A DNA stretch of 64,000 nucleotides from Rhizobium indicum (GTDB taxonomy: Bacteria > Pseudomonadota > Alphaproteobacteria > Rhizobiales > Rhizobiaceae): contig NZ_CP054021.1 in NCBI RefSeq assembly GCF_005862305.2, positions 1,488,001 through 1,552,000 of the forward strand, read 5' to 3'. The notes under the pieces were generated by a model, which worked only from the letters and a program-made list of their open reading frames with translations, had not been told where the DNA came from and searched no databases. Position numbers and translations under genes: made by a program. This document shows, in pieces, positions 1 to 7,289 of the stretch. The stretch's first letter is position 1. The number at the start of each line of letters is the position of its first letter.

Positions 1-1
1 C

Positions 2-406
2 CTGGAAATCCATACGGATGTCAGAAGCCCGAAATGGCAGGAAATATCGGCCAATCCTCGGGTCACCCTCCTCGGCTTTGGCCCGCAGCCGAAAGTGCAG
101 CTTCGCCTGCAGGGATCGGCCGAACTCAATGGACCGGCAAGCGAGTGCGCGGCCGAGGCCTGGAGCCTGCTGCCGCGATCGACGCGCAGCACCTATATGG
201 GCGGGCCGCCGGGCGACGACATCGGCGAGCGGCCGGCAAGCGAGGGTAGGATCGCAGACGCCGATGGAGGGGCCTTCTTCGGGGTGCTGATATTCCGGGC
301 CGAGACGCTGGACTGGTTCCAGCTGCGCCACGCCGACAACCGGCGCGCAGTCTTTGCTTACGACCATCTGGGCGCGCTGACCTCTTCCCGCTGGGTCAAT
401 CCCTGA
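2..406 (+). CDS. Pyridoxamine 5'-phosphate oxidase-family protein, C-terminal part (cut by window edge)
   Basis: An open frame enters from the left edge in frame 2 and ends at TGA 404-406, so the start lies outside the window. The 134 visible residues run from LEIHTDVRSPKW through QLRLQGSAELNGPA and STRSTYMGGPPGD to ETLDWFQLRHADNRR. This layout matches the split-barrel FMN-binding pyridoxamine-phosphate-oxidase-like family, including a strand resembling 'PQPKVQLRLQG' and a late 'DWFQLRH' strand. Such proteins bind flavin in the cytosol; the substrate cannot be told from this part. A second, truncated copy of its 3' region lies at 1965-2269. Family call fairly sure, exact function unknown. Confidence 0.7.
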   Translation: MEIHTDVRSPKWQEISANPRVTLLGFGPQPKVQLRLQGSAELNGPASECAAEAWSLLPRSTRSTYMGGPPGDDIGERPASEGRIADADGGAFFGVLIFRAETLDWFQLRHADNRRAVFAYDHLGALTSSRWVNP

Positions 407-503
407 ACGCCAGACGACATCGAAACCGCCGATCGGTTTGTATCGTCCGCCCACCGCGCCACCCTGCACAGGAGGACGCTGAACAGGCCTTTTTCGTCAG
501 TCC

Positions 504-1154
504 CTAATAAAGTGTCTTTCGGTAGGCTTGCTCCAGGTCTTCGTCCATCTTTCGCATTTCATCCCCGTCCTTCGGCGCCCCTGTCGTCTCATCCAGAATG
601 ATCTTTATCAGCGAGGGCATCTCGGTGCGGTCCTGGAAATGATCCGGGCTCCACAAGTGGGACCGTCTGAACGCCTTGGCGCAATGCATGAAAACTTCGC
701 TTACATTGACGATGATCGCGAGTTTCGGCAGACGATCGGCAACGCTCATGCTCGTCAGCAATTGAGGATCATGGGTCAGACTTGCCCGCCCGTTGACGCG
801 CAATGTGTCGTCGAAACCGGGGATAAGAAACAATAGCCCGACATTCGGGTTGGCGATGATGTTGCTTAGGGTATCAAGACGATTGTTGCCAGGTCGATCC
901 GGGATCGCCAGGGTGCGCTCGTCAAGAACCTTGACGAACCCCGGAGGGTCGCCGCGAGGACTGACGTCGGCCCTCCCCTCCGAACTCTGCGTGCCGATGC
1001 AGAAGAATGGCGAGCGCCGAATGAATTCCTGCGCGTGCTCGCCAAGAGAATTCTGACACTTCACGATTGCCAGAGCGTGGGTCGGCTCGAACAGCGCCCG
1101 AAGCGACTGCTCATCCGCGATGGCAAAATCTGGATTGAGTTGTAAGGCCGTCAT
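504..1154 (-). CDS. Pyridoxamine 5'-phosphate oxidase family protein (MSMEG_1061-like)
   Basis: The 216-residue protein carries the FMN-binding split-barrel signature: 'RRSPFFCIGTQSSEGRADVSPRGDPPGFV' is the first pair of strands, followed by 'LAIPDRPGNNRLDTLSNI', 'VGLLFLIPGFDDTLRVNGRA' and a C-terminal 'LWSPDHFQDR'. This matches the subfamily of about 200-residue flavin/pyridoxamine oxidase-like proteins typified by MSMEG_1061, presumed cytosolic FMN-dependent reductases or oxidases. It stands alone, facing away from the next gene at 1644. It is not the source of the fragment at 1965-2269, which derives from the gene at the left edge. Start chosen at the first ATG, 1154. Substrate unknown. 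Confidence 0.8.
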   Translation of the reverse strand: MTALQLNPDFAIADEQSLRALFEPTHALAIVKCQNSLGEHAQEFIRRSPFFCIGTQSSEGRADVSPRGDPPGFVKVLDERTLAIPDRPGNNRLDTLSNIIANPNVGLLFLIPGFDDTLRVNGRASLTHDPQLLTSMSVADRLPKLAIIVNVSEVFMHCAKAFRRSHLWSPDHFQDRTEMPSLIKIILDETTGAPKDGDEMRKMDEDLEQAYRKTLY

Positions 1155-1449
1155 GATCCCCTCCCGAAATCCCTCTTATCGCATGGCCGAACGGTCGGTC
1201 CGGAACCCTGACCTCGCTCGTCTCCGTCCGCAAGCCATGGATATGATGTACGTACCTCAGAAGATATACATGAGTTGCTACCCGGGATCAATGAAGGTTT
1301 CCGTCGATGCCGCCATCACCGAGATAGCCAAAGCCACCAAGCGAGTGTTTCCACTTTATCGGATAAATCCTGGTCACCACCTCTAACCGCACGCGAAGCA
1401 TTCCGTTGCTGACCTCGGACGCTCGACAGTGGTCGATAACTTGGCGCGT

Positions 1450-1503
1450 CATCAGGGAGGTTCTGACTGGAGTTCAGCAAACATTGCTAAAACCTCCCTG
1501 ATG
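1450..1503. repeat. Perfect 13-bp inverted repeat upstream of the BON gene
   Basis: CATCAGGGAGGTT (1450-1462) is followed after 28 bases by its exact reverse complement AACCTCCCTGATG (1491-1503). The hairpin would hold an anti-Shine-Dalgarno-like GGGAGG stem. There is no T run, so it is not a typical terminator. It sits in the 489-base gap between 504-1154 and the BON gene at 1644, where nothing else is recognisable. It could be a regulatory structure of the BON transcript or a small repeat. Confidence 0.6.
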
Positions 1504-1643
1504 TCCTTTCAACAAGGATCAGGAGAAATCTTGGTGCCGAGGGAAAGGTGGACTTAAGTCCAGATGGTGATGACAGGACACGCTGCTCATATCTAATGCG
1601 AGGTAACGTGTACGTCCGTGGAGGGGCGGAACAGGAGGAGAAT

Positions 1644-1916
1644 ATGAAGTTCGGCCCCGATAACTACAATCACGAAGAGCGCTGCTCGCAAGGCCACAGT
1701 TCGGCATCCACCATCGCCACAATCGAAGCGACCCTTTCCGCCGATCCGGATATCGACAGCAGTGCCATCGAGATCAGGATGCTCGGCCCTGTCGTCCTGC
1801 TCGAAGGCTTTATAACCAAGGCCGCAGACCGCGACAAAGCCATCTCGCTTGCTGCGATGATCGTTGGCTGGGAGAACGTCCAGGACCGGATGCTGAGCCG
1901 TTTTCCCACGCAGTAG
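1644..1916 (+). CDS. BON domain protein
   Basis: A 90-residue protein with one BON domain: 'STIATIEATLSADPDIDSSAIEIRMLGPVVLLEGFI' followed by 'DRDKAISLAAMIVGWENVQDRML' gives the usual alpha/beta fold, with the central conserved glycine in 'LEGFI'. BON domains bind phospholipid or act in osmotic-shock proteins (OsmY family), but this one has no signal peptide. ATG 1644 is preferred over an upstream in-frame ATG at 1548 because AGGAGG lies 5 bases before it (1633-1638) and the homologous region begins there. It is monocistronic, between a flavin-oxidase-like gene and a repeat junction. A stress role is inferred from the family and nearby stress genes. Confidence 0.8.
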   Translation: MKFGPDNYNHEERCSQGHSSASTIATIEATLSADPDIDSSAIEIRMLGPVVLLEGFITKAADRDKAISLAAMIVGWENVQDRMLSRFPTQ

Positions 1917-1922
1917 GCAGGC

Positions 1923-1961
1923 GAATCCTGTTCTACATTATATAGTTAGAGCATGATGTCG
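1923..1961 (-). repeat. Truncated half of the RIME-like repeat (family R4)
   Basis: These 39 bases match the reverse complement of the right part of the R4 element at 30079-30192 with about 3 mismatches. The match stops exactly where the duplicated gene fragment at 1965 begins, so the junction of that fragment lies inside an R4 palindrome. Confidence 0.7.
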
Positions 1962-1964
1962 CCC

Positions 1965-2269
1965 GATTGGCCGAACTCAATGGCCCGGCAAGCGAACGCG
2001 CGGCCGAGGCCTGGAGCCTGCTGCCGCGATCGACGCGCAGGACCTATATGGGCGGGCCGCCGGGCGACGAAATCGGCGAGCTGCCGGCGAGCGAGGGTAG
2101 GATCGCAGACGCCGATGGACGGGCCTTCTTCGGGGTATTGATATTCCGAGCCGAAACGCTGGACTGGTTCCAGCTGCGCCACGCCGACAATCGACGCGCG
2201 GTCTTCGCCTACGACAAACTGGGCGCGCCGAGCGGACGACCACGCGTGAGCGCTAACCCGAAAACGTGA
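1965..2269 (+). pseudogene. Duplicated 3' fragment of the left-edge flavin-oxidase-like gene
   Basis: Bases 1965 to about 2228 are nearly identical to about 114-378 of the gene at the left edge. The encoded peptide repeats GRIADADGRAFFGV and the ETLDWFQLRHADNRR segment. It lacks the N-terminal half and diverges at the last residues, ending at TGA 2267. No credible start or ribosome-binding site precedes it: its 5' end is joined to a half R4 repeat. It is best read as a non-functional partial duplication. The block between the copies holds the genes at 504-1154 and 1644-1916. Confidence 0.8.
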
Positions 2270-2306
2270 TGAAGGCGGCCTGTTTGCGAAGCCGCCTCCT
2301 GTTTGA

Positions 2307-2564
2307 TCAGGCCGTACGTCTGACCATTCTCGCAACAGCGATGAGGATACAGGCTCCGATGAAGCCCGCGATCAGATAACCCAGCCATCCGCCAAGGGCG
2401 ACGCCGAAGAGCGACAGGACAAAGTTGGCGACGATGGCGCCGACAATACCGAGAAGGACGTTCATCAGCACGCCCATGTTGCTCTTCATCAGCAATTCAG
2501 CGAGCCAGCCGGCAATGCCGCCGATGACGATTGCGGCGATCCAGCCGATACCTGCATTTTCCAT
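2307..2564 (-). CDS. GlsB/YeaQ/YmgE family stress-response membrane protein
   Basis: The 85-residue protein is almost entirely hydrophobic with three predicted membrane helices: 'GIGWIAAIVIGGIAGWLAE', 'MNVLLGIVGAIVANFVLSLF' and 'LGYLIAGFIGACILIAVA'. The Gly-rich 'GGIAGWLAELLMK' opening and conserved 'LGIVGAI' are diagnostic of the transglycosylase-associated family (YeaQ/YmgE), small inner-membrane proteins induced by stress whose biochemical role is unknown. A GGAAC-type stress promoter is visible at 2653-2677, and AAGGGGAATTGTT before the ATG supplies the ribosome-binding site. Likely monocistronic. Confidence 0.9.
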   Translation of the reverse strand: MENAGIGWIAAIVIGGIAGWLAELLMKSNMGVLMNVLLGIVGAIVANFVLSLFGVALGGWLGYLIAGFIGACILIAVARMVRRTA

Positions 2565-2652
2565 AACAATTCCCCTTGTGAATTATGAGCGGCCGCGCGG
2601 GCAATCACGTCTCGCAGATCCGGCTAAACCGATTGCCAAGCGACAAGACTAT

Positions 2653-2677
2653 AATCTTCGCCGCGCCAGTTGGTTCC
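2653..2677 (-). promoter_or_regulatory. Candidate RpoE2/EcfG-type promoter for the GlsB-like gene
   Basis: On the minus strand GGAAC (2677-2673) is followed after 18 bases by TT (2654-2653), matching the GGAAC-N18/19-TT consensus reported for the general stress sigma factor RpoE2 of Sinorhizobium meliloti. The -35 side reads GGAACCAACTG, identical to that at 38298. The predicted leader to ATG 2564 is about 80 bases. Confidence 0.5.
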
Positions 2678-2725
2678 ATAACCCCCGCCCCAAGAGGTCG
2701 CGGCCCCTCCCCGATCGGCTTCAGG

Positions 2726-2944
2726 TCATCTGTCGGCCGCGGGCCAGTCGTTCGCAGGCTCCTCTATGACGGCAGTGTCGTCGTCCGCGGGGTCGGGATC
2801 GCGCTCAAGGGCTGCGCGCAGATCGCCGATCTCCTTGATGATCGCATCGAAGACATCCTGCTGCCGGGCCCCGGCGACAACGCAGTCGTCGACGAGATGC
2901 TCGAGCTTCGCGCGAAGCCCGACCTTCCAATTATTTTTGCTCAT
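2726..2944 (-). CDS. Small acidic conserved hypothetical protein
   Basis: ATG 2944 opens a 72-residue protein beginning MSKNNWKVGLRAKLEHLVDDC and ending in an acidic, proline-containing tail 'DPDPADDDTAVIEEPANDW'. A strong GAGGAGGAGAAGG ribosome-binding site precedes it, which is why this start is preferred to a longer frame from 3169. The middle, 'QQDVFDAIIKEIGDLRAALERD', predicts an amphipathic helix. No known domain is recognised; similar small proteins occur in rhizobia. It is transcribed leftward toward the GlsB-like gene with about 160 bases between them. Cytosolic; function unknown. Confidence 0.6.
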   Translation of the reverse strand: MSKNNWKVGLRAKLEHLVDDCVVAGARQQDVFDAIIKEIGDLRAALERDPDPADDDTAVIEEPANDWPAADR

Positions 2945-3293
2945 AACCTTCTCCTCCTCGTTCTGACAGTTCCCACCGCCGTTGATAGGCGGGCGGCGGC
3001 TTCTACGTTCAGGAGAAGTGCTGGTTGGCGGTTCGATCATCGCGAGATCCTGTTGTGCGGGATGAGGTCGCGGCGAACGGGTAAAGGTGCTCGCCTGGCG
3101 TTTCGTTGCCCGCACCGAGAAATCGGAAAAACCGGTGCGTTCACCATCTCCGTCACGTCCGATTGGCACGCCGCGACCTCGGCGGATTAACCGATAGCCG
3201 CCGCAACGGTTCCGCCCGGCCTGGACTCTTTTGCCGGCATCGCAAAACCGTCTATTCTGCGACGTTGCAAAAGTCAGGAAAACAAGTGTCGCT

Positions 3294-3905
3294 TCAATCG
3301 GGAATTTCGTCTTCCCGAACCTTCAGAATACGGTCGATAAGACCCCATTCCAATGCTTCTTCCGCCGTCATGAAGCGGTCGCGATCCATTCCGCGCTCAA
3401 AGTCTTCATAGGAGCGTCCGCAATGCTCCGCGTAGAGCCGCGTCATGCGCTGCTTGGTCTTCAGAATTTCTTCGGCATGAATCATCATGTCGGAAGCCTG
3501 CCCTTGGAAGCCACCGGATGGCTGGTGAATGAGGATACTGGCATTGGGCAAAGCAGCTCTTCCGCCGGCCTCGCCGGCCATCAGCAGGAACGATCCCATG
3601 GAACGGGCTGTGCCCATGCAAAGCGTATGAACCGGCGCGCGGATAAAGCGCATGGTGTCGTACATGGCGAGGCCGCTGGTCACGACGCCGCCCGGAGAAT
3701 TGATGTAAAGATTGATCGGCTTCTTTGGATTCTCGGCCTCAAGAAACAGCAACTGCGCGCAGACCAGAGCGGAAACGGTATCGTTGACCTCGCCGTTGAG
3801 AAAGATGATGCGTTCGCGCAGAAGGCGGGAGTAAATGTCAAAAGACCGCTCCCCTCTGCTGGATTGTTCTATGACCATAGGGACGAGTTGCATCGCTTCG
3901 CGCAT
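3294..3905 (-). CDS. clpP: ATP-dependent Clp protease proteolytic subunit (stand-alone ClpP paralogue)
   Basis: A 203-residue ClpP serine peptidase. The N-terminal '[30 protein letters not shown]' is canonical, and the catalytic triad aligns at Ser102 (ARSMGSF), His127 (ILIHQPSGG) and Asp176 (DRDRFMT). ClpP forms tetradecameric barrels that degrade substrates fed by ClpX or ClpA. ATG 3905 is chosen over GTG 3926 because TTGGAG lies 7 bases before it. No clpX, clpA or tig neighbour is present, so this is probably an accessory ClpP of the kind found in multiple copies in Rhizobiales. The nucleophile loop GTARSMGSF replaces the commoner Gly-Gln-Ala-Ala-Ser form. Likely active. Confidence 0.92.
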   Translation of the reverse strand: MREAMQLVPMVIEQSSRGERSFDIYSRLLRERIIFLNGEVNDTVSALVCAQLLFLEAENPKKPINLYINSPGGVVTSGLAMYDTMRFIRAPVHTLCMGTARSMGSFLLMAGEAGGRAALPNASILIHQPSGGFQGQASDMMIHAEEILKTKQRMTRLYAEHCGRSYEDFERGMDRDRFMTAEEALEWGLIDRILKVREDEIPD

Positions 3906-3951
3906 CGGCGAACTCCAATCTTGCACAAATCAAAGGGGAGAGCTTGCCGCG

Positions 3952-4311
3952 TCAGGCGGCGAGCATGAGGGGCGGACTGTTGCCGTTCGCTGGCGTTTTC
4001 GCCATCCGGTCAAGCCTCGCGTCGGTTAGCTCGTGGATGATGCGCAGGCGGGTGCCGCCGGTCGCGTTCGGGACGATCGTGAACGTCACCGTGCTTTCAA
4101 GGAAAGGTGGAGCGTCGTCGCGCAGGCTATAACGGACTTCCTCGCCAGGTGTGATCGTGGCCGGGGTGGGATCGGCTAAAGCGTCTTTCGGCAACCAGTT
4201 TTCCCGAAATTCCGGAATGCTGATTGCACGCCAGACCTTTTGCGGCGGTTCATCCAGATCGAATTCCATTTCGATGCCGTCTTTGTGCTCCTTGGCCTTT
4301 CCATCGTTCAT
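3952..4311 (-). CDS. SRPBCC / AHSA1-family protein
   Basis: A 119-residue START-like (Activator of Hsp90 ATPase homologue 1-type) domain: 'MEFDLDEPPQKVWRAISIPEFRENWLP' is the entry helix and strand, followed by 'VRYSLRDDAPPFLESTVTFTIVP' and 'GGTRLRIIHELTDARLDR'. These domains bind hydrophobic ligands in a deep cavity. ATG 4311 overlaps the TGA of the upstream ArsR gene as ATGA (4311-4308), so the two are translationally coupled. An ArsR regulator paired with an SRPBCC protein is a common bacterial arrangement; the ligand is unknown. The longer frame from 4386 lies inside the ArsR gene. Confidence 0.85.
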   Translation of the reverse strand: MNDGKAKEHKDGIEMEFDLDEPPQKVWRAISIPEFRENWLPKDALADPTPATITPGEEVRYSLRDDAPPFLESTVTFTIVPNATGGTRLRIIHELTDARLDRMAKTPANGNSPPLMLAA

Positions 4312-4622
4312 TGGTCCATATCCTTCAGCAAGACCTTGAGAGCTTCGATGCGGGCAGGCCAGTAGGCGCGATATTTCGCCAACCATTGTGCGATGAGAGC
4401 CAGCCCGTCCGGATCGACTTCGTAATTCACGAAACGCCCCTGCCGTTCTTCCCTCACGAGCTTTGCGCTCCGCAAAACCGAGAGGTGTTGCGACATTGCC
4501 GGCTGGCTAATCTCCATGCCCTCACGCAGGGCACTGGCGTTCATGCCGCCCGCCGCCAGCTTCTCGAAGATCGCGCGGCGGGTCGGGTCAGCCAAGGCTC
4601 GGAAAATGTCATTCTCGATCAT
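4308..4622 (-). CDS. ArsR-family winged-helix transcriptional regulator
   Basis: A 104-residue ArsR/SmtB-type repressor. 'ENDIFRALADPTRRAIFEKLAAGGM' is the typical opening, 'ISQPAMSQHLSVLRSAKLVREERQGRFVNYEVD' the recognition helix and wing. No cysteine pair of the metal-sensing kind is seen, so it is probably one of the many non-metal members. Start at ATG 4622, where homology begins; longer upstream frames lack support. It is the first gene of a two-gene operon with the SRPBCC protein at 3952-4311, joined by an ATGA overlap, and probably regulates that operon. Confidence 0.9.
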   Translation of the reverse strand: MIENDIFRALADPTRRAIFEKLAAGGMNASALREGMEISQPAMSQHLSVLRSAKLVREERQGRFVNYEVDPDGLALIAQWLAKYRAYWPARIEALKVLLKDMDQ

Positions 4623-4750
4623 GCCCACACATAAGCACACACTTATGCGATTCGCAAGTCTATTTCGCGATGGCTTTTCCGTTGTAGAAGGAGCCACTTT
4701 CGCCGTTACTGCGGGTGAACGTCCCTTCGCTCGACTTGGCCCTTGGTCGA

Positions 4751-5344
4751 TCACAAACGCTCCACAAGCAGACCTGCCGCCAAGGCATGAAAAGCCTCGA
4801 CCGCTTTCGGCAGCACGCTCTGCGGATCTTCGCTGGCGGCGATCCAGAGGGCGGCATTGAGAGCCGCGCCGCTCAGCAACCGGGCCGCCGCCTCCGGGTC
4901 AAGCGGCTTGAGGATGCCTTGGGCGATCAGGCGCTCCACCGTGCTCTTGGTCACCTGCAGACAATTGTTCTGGCTCGGCCACTGCGAGGGATCCCCCAAC
5001 ACTGCAGGTCCGTCGAGCAGAACGATGCGTTGCACTTCCGGATTGAGCGCCATCTCGATATAGGCCGCACCCTCGGCGAGCAGGCCCTGCCAATCATTAC
5101 CCGCGCGCGCCCCGATCTCCTGAGCGCGCACTGCCATTTCCGTGTCGATCTGATCGACAACCGCCGCCAGCAGCCCACGCTTGTCTTGGAAGTTGTGGTA
5201 AAGCGCGCCCCGTGTCAGACCGACGCCAGCCGTCAGCTCGTCCATCGATGCCGCGGAGTACCCCTTTTCCGCAAAAGCCTTTCGCGCCGCCGCGATCAAT
5301 TTGACGCGGTTTTCCTGCATCGTTTCGCTGCGTTTCCTGGCCAT
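4751..5344 (-). CDS. TetR/AcrR-family transcriptional repressor
   Basis: A 197-residue TetR regulator. The N-terminal HTH 'LIAAARKAFAEKGYSAASMDELTAGVGLTRGALYHNFQDKRGLL' is textbook, followed by an all-helical ligand domain 'AEGAAYIEMALNPEVQRIVLLDGPAVLGDP' typical of the C-terminal group with YcdC/ComR-like features. ATG 5344 (MARKRSETMQ) is chosen because the frame upstream to 5431 consists of operator DNA. It is divergent from the RidA gene at 5500, and the space between carries three palindromes at 5361-5426. It probably represses itself and ridA. Ligand unknown. Confidence 0.92.
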   Translation of the reverse strand: MARKRSETMQENRVKLIAAARKAFAEKGYSAASMDELTAGVGLTRGALYHNFQDKRGLLAAVVDQIDTEMAVRAQEIGARAGNDWQGLLAEGAAYIEMALNPEVQRIVLLDGPAVLGDPSQWPSQNNCLQVTKSTVERLIAQGILKPLDPEAAARLLSGAALNAALWIAASEDPQSVLPKAVEAFHALAAGLLVERL

Positions 5345-5360
5345 TCGATCCCTCAATTTC

Positions 5361-5426
5361 ATATACGAAGCGTATATGGACTTGACATACGATGCGTATC
5401 TCATACATTTCACATACGCACCGTAT
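5361..5426. promoter_or_regulatory. Three TetR operators overlapping the ridA promoter
   Basis: Three copies of ATACG-N3-CGTAT lie at 5365-5377 (the first extends to a perfect ATATACG-AAG-CGTATAT, 5361-5377), 5387-5399 and 5414-5426. Centres are 24 and 27 bases apart. A sigma70-like promoter for the rightward gene, TTGACA (5382-5387), 16 bases, TACATT (5404-5409), overlaps sites 2 and 3, so binding would block it. Confidence 0.75.
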
Positions 5427-5499
5427 ATCAAATGGGGCGCGAGATGTGAAGCGATACGTCGCGCTCAACGGTCGTTGTCAACAATGAAGAGAGACCAGA

Positions 5500-5889
5500 A
5501 TGACAAAACGCGAAGCAATCTTTCCAGCCGACAGGCACGCTCTTTACGAGAAGCACGGCTATTCCGCCGCCATCCGGTCCGGCGATCTGTTGTTTGTATC
5601 AGGACAGGTCGGCAGCCGTTCGGATGGAACACCCGAACCCGATTTCGAAAGCCAGGTGCGGCTTGCCTTTGACAACCTGAAGGCCACGCTGAGTGCTGCC
5701 GGCTGCACGCTGGATGATATCGTCGATGTCACTACTTTCCACACCGACCCCGAAAACCAGTTCGCAACGATCATGGCCGTCAAGCAGGAGATTTTCAGCA
5801 AGCCACCCTACCCGAATTGGACTGCCATCGGCGTCAACTGGCTCGCCGGCTTCGACTTTGAGATCAAGGTTATCGCCCGTATCCCGTGA
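5500..5889 (+). CDS. RidA (YjgF/YER057c/UK114) family protein
   Basis: A 129-residue RidA-family protein. The opening 'GYSAAIRSGDLLFVSGQVGSRSDGTPEPDFESQVRLAFDNLKATLSAAG' and 'IVDVTTFHTD' are family hallmarks. Canonical RidA has an arginine in a 'RxxxEI/V' segment near residue 105 that deaminates reactive enamines and imines; here the equivalent region is 'PNWTAIGVNWLAG' with no such arginine, so it may belong to a non-deaminase subgroup. It forms trimers in the cytosol. It is monocistronic, divergent from the TetR gene at 4751-5344, with promoter and three operators between, so induction by the TetR ligand is likely. Confidence 0.88.
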   Translation: MTKREAIFPADRHALYEKHGYSAAIRSGDLLFVSGQVGSRSDGTPEPDFESQVRLAFDNLKATLSAAGCTLDDIVDVTTFHTDPENQFATIMAVKQEIFSKPPYPNWTAIGVNWLAGFDFEIKVIARIP

Positions 5890-6163
5890 AGTCACTGACA
5901 TTGCCGGGGCCGCATCCGTCACCGCACGAAGTGCCGGCAGGAGAGCGGCCCCGCGCTGCCACCCCCTGGGACATTTGACAGCAGCACAACCTTAGGAGTT
6001 AAAGGGCTAGCCCTCACTCCGAGAGGCTTCCTTGAAGCCCGCGCGTGGATCACCGGTTACCCTCCCCGTTATTATCTGCTTACATTGCCCCGGCGCCGCA
6101 GAGAATAACCCCGCAGCGCGCCGCGTTGCCATATATTTAGAAAAATCAACCGCATAATCTTCG

Positions 6164-6190
6164 GGAACAAAGATCTCCTCTGCGTGTTTT
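6164..6190 (+). promoter_or_regulatory. Candidate RpoE2/EcfG-type stress promoter
   Basis: GGAAC at 6164-6168 is followed after 18 bases by TT (6187-6188, within TGTTTT), matching the S. meliloti RpoE2 consensus GGAAC-N18/19-TT. It lies about 45-70 bases before ATG 6236, correctly placed for the two-gene stress operon 6236-7167. The remaining gap 5890-6163 shows only a weak GC-rich inverted repeat (5905-5913 and 5945-5953) after ridA. Confidence 0.45.
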
Positions 6191-6235
6191 GACCGCATGG
6201 ATCGTCATCTGATCCGCAAAATGGAGAAAACACCT

Positions 6236-6553
6236 ATGAAGAAGATCGTCTTTGCGGCGGCAATTCTCGGCGCGTCTGCCCTTGCAGCCTTTGCCCAGAC
6301 AACACCGGCTCCATCTCCGGATGGAAACACACCTGCGGTTGCAACCCCAGACACCAAAAATCCGACTGCGCCCGTTGAGGGCGCCAACAGCTTTACCGAA
6401 GCTCAGGCGAAGGATCGCATTGCGGAAGCGGGCTACACCGACGTCAAGGATCTCAAGCTCGATGACAAGGGGATCTGGATGGCCGCCGGCATGAAGGACG
6501 GGAAAGCCGTCTCCATCGCCCTCGACTATCAAGGCAACATCGTCGCCAAGTAA
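6236..6553 (+). CDS. Small exported protein with PepSY-like domain
   Basis: A 105-residue protein. MKKIVFAAAILGASALAAFAQ is a clear Sec signal peptide with an A-F-A cleavage motif. A proline/threonine-rich linker (about 22-47) follows, then 'NSFTEAQAKDRIAEAGYTDVKDLKLDDKGIWMAAGMKDGKAVSIALDYQGNIVAK', a PepSY-like alpha-beta-beta unit found in periplasmic inhibitor-like proteins. ATG 6236 is preferred over 6197 because the signal peptide begins there. The next gene starts 14 bases after its stop, so both likely share the GGAAC promoter at 6164. Periplasmic stress role inferred. Confidence 0.82.
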   Translation: MKKIVFAAAILGASALAAFAQTTPAPSPDGNTPAVATPDTKNPTAPVEGANSFTEAQAKDRIAEAGYTDVKDLKLDDKGIWMAAGMKDGKAVSIALDYQGNIVAK

Positions 6554-6567
6554 CCCCAAGGAGAAGC

Positions 6568-7167
6568 ATGATGAGAACTGTAACCGGACTATTCGACGAC
6601 TACTCGGACGCTCGCTCCGCCGTCAGCAAATTGGAAGCGGCAGGCGTTCCCTCAAACGACATCAGTATCGTCTCCAACAAGGCTGGCCGCATCGATCGCG
6701 ACAATGACGTTGGCGAGGATGCCGCAACGGGGGCCGGCATCGGCGCTGCCGTCGGCGGCGCCGGCGGCCTGCTCACCGGACTGGGCCTGATGGCCATTCC
6801 CGGTGTCGGGCCGGTGGTTGCCGCAGGCTGGCTTGCCGCGACTGCGGCCGGGGCTGTCGCCGGCGCCGTCGCCGGCGGTGCCGCTGGCGGCCTGATCGGT
6901 GCCCTCACCGACTCCGGCGTCCCGGAAGACGATGCTCACCTCTATGCCGAAGGTGTCCGCCGCGGCGGCAGCCTGGTCACGGCCAAGGTCGACGACGCAC
7001 GCGCCTCCGAGGCGCAGGCAATTCTCCAGGGTTCAAACTGGGTCGACCCGGTCGAACGCCGGCGTGCCTATAACGAGCAGGGATGGACCCGCTTCGACGA
7101 CACGCTCGATCCATACGCCCCTGAGCAGATCGCGCAGGAGCGCGACCGGTATCGCCGGACGATCTAA
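6568..7167 (+). CDS. YflT/GSP17M-like general stress protein with glycine-rich membrane segment
   Basis: A 199-residue protein. The N-terminal 'TVTGLFDDYSDARSAVSKLEAAGVPSNDISIVSNK' is the heat-induced stress protein YflT-type domain. It is followed by a Gly/Ala-rich hydrophobic region (about 50-115, 'GAGIGAAVGGAGGLLTGLGLMAIPGVGPVVAAGWLAA') that could form two membrane hairpins, then 'GSLVTAKVDDARASEAQAILQ', a recurring domain end, and a hydrophilic tail. AAGGAG precedes two adjacent ATGs (6568 and 6571). Second gene of the operon with 6236-6553; a 13-bp-stem hairpin at 7181 follows. A fragment of a paralogue remains at 9610-9639. Confidence 0.8.
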   Translation: MMRTVTGLFDDYSDARSAVSKLEAAGVPSNDISIVSNKAGRIDRDNDVGEDAATGAGIGAAVGGAGGLLTGLGLMAIPGVGPVVAAGWLAATAAGAVAGAVAGGAAGGLIGALTDSGVPEDDAHLYAEGVRRGGSLVTAKVDDARASEAQAILQGSNWVDPVERRRAYNEQGWTRFDDTLDPYAPEQIAQERDRYRRTI

Positions 7168-7180
7168 CCGCCCTTGAGCT

Positions 7181-7211
7181 CAACCCTCCTTGCACGTCGC
7201 AAGGAGGGTTG
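7181..7211 (+). terminator. Hairpin after the stress operon
   Basis: CAACCCTCCTTGC (7181-7193) and GCAAGGAGGGTTG (7199-7211) form a perfect 13-bp stem with a 5-base loop, 14 bases after the stop at 7167. No T run follows, so termination may be weak or the hairpin may stabilise the transcript end. Confidence 0.6.
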
Positions 7212-7289
7212 AGGCGTTAATCTCACACAGAGCAGCGGATACCAATCCGCTCAGTTTCCGGTGGCCAATCGTCACTCGTCGCAATTGGC

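Noticed and set aside
1201..1230. GGAAC box upstream of the BON gene as a stress promoter
   Set aside because: The -10 part does not fit (CCGTCC) and it lies more than 400 bases from ATG 1644.
6007..6198. 63-residue frame on the minus strand
   Set aside because: It covers the proposed stress promoter and has no homology or ribosome-binding site.
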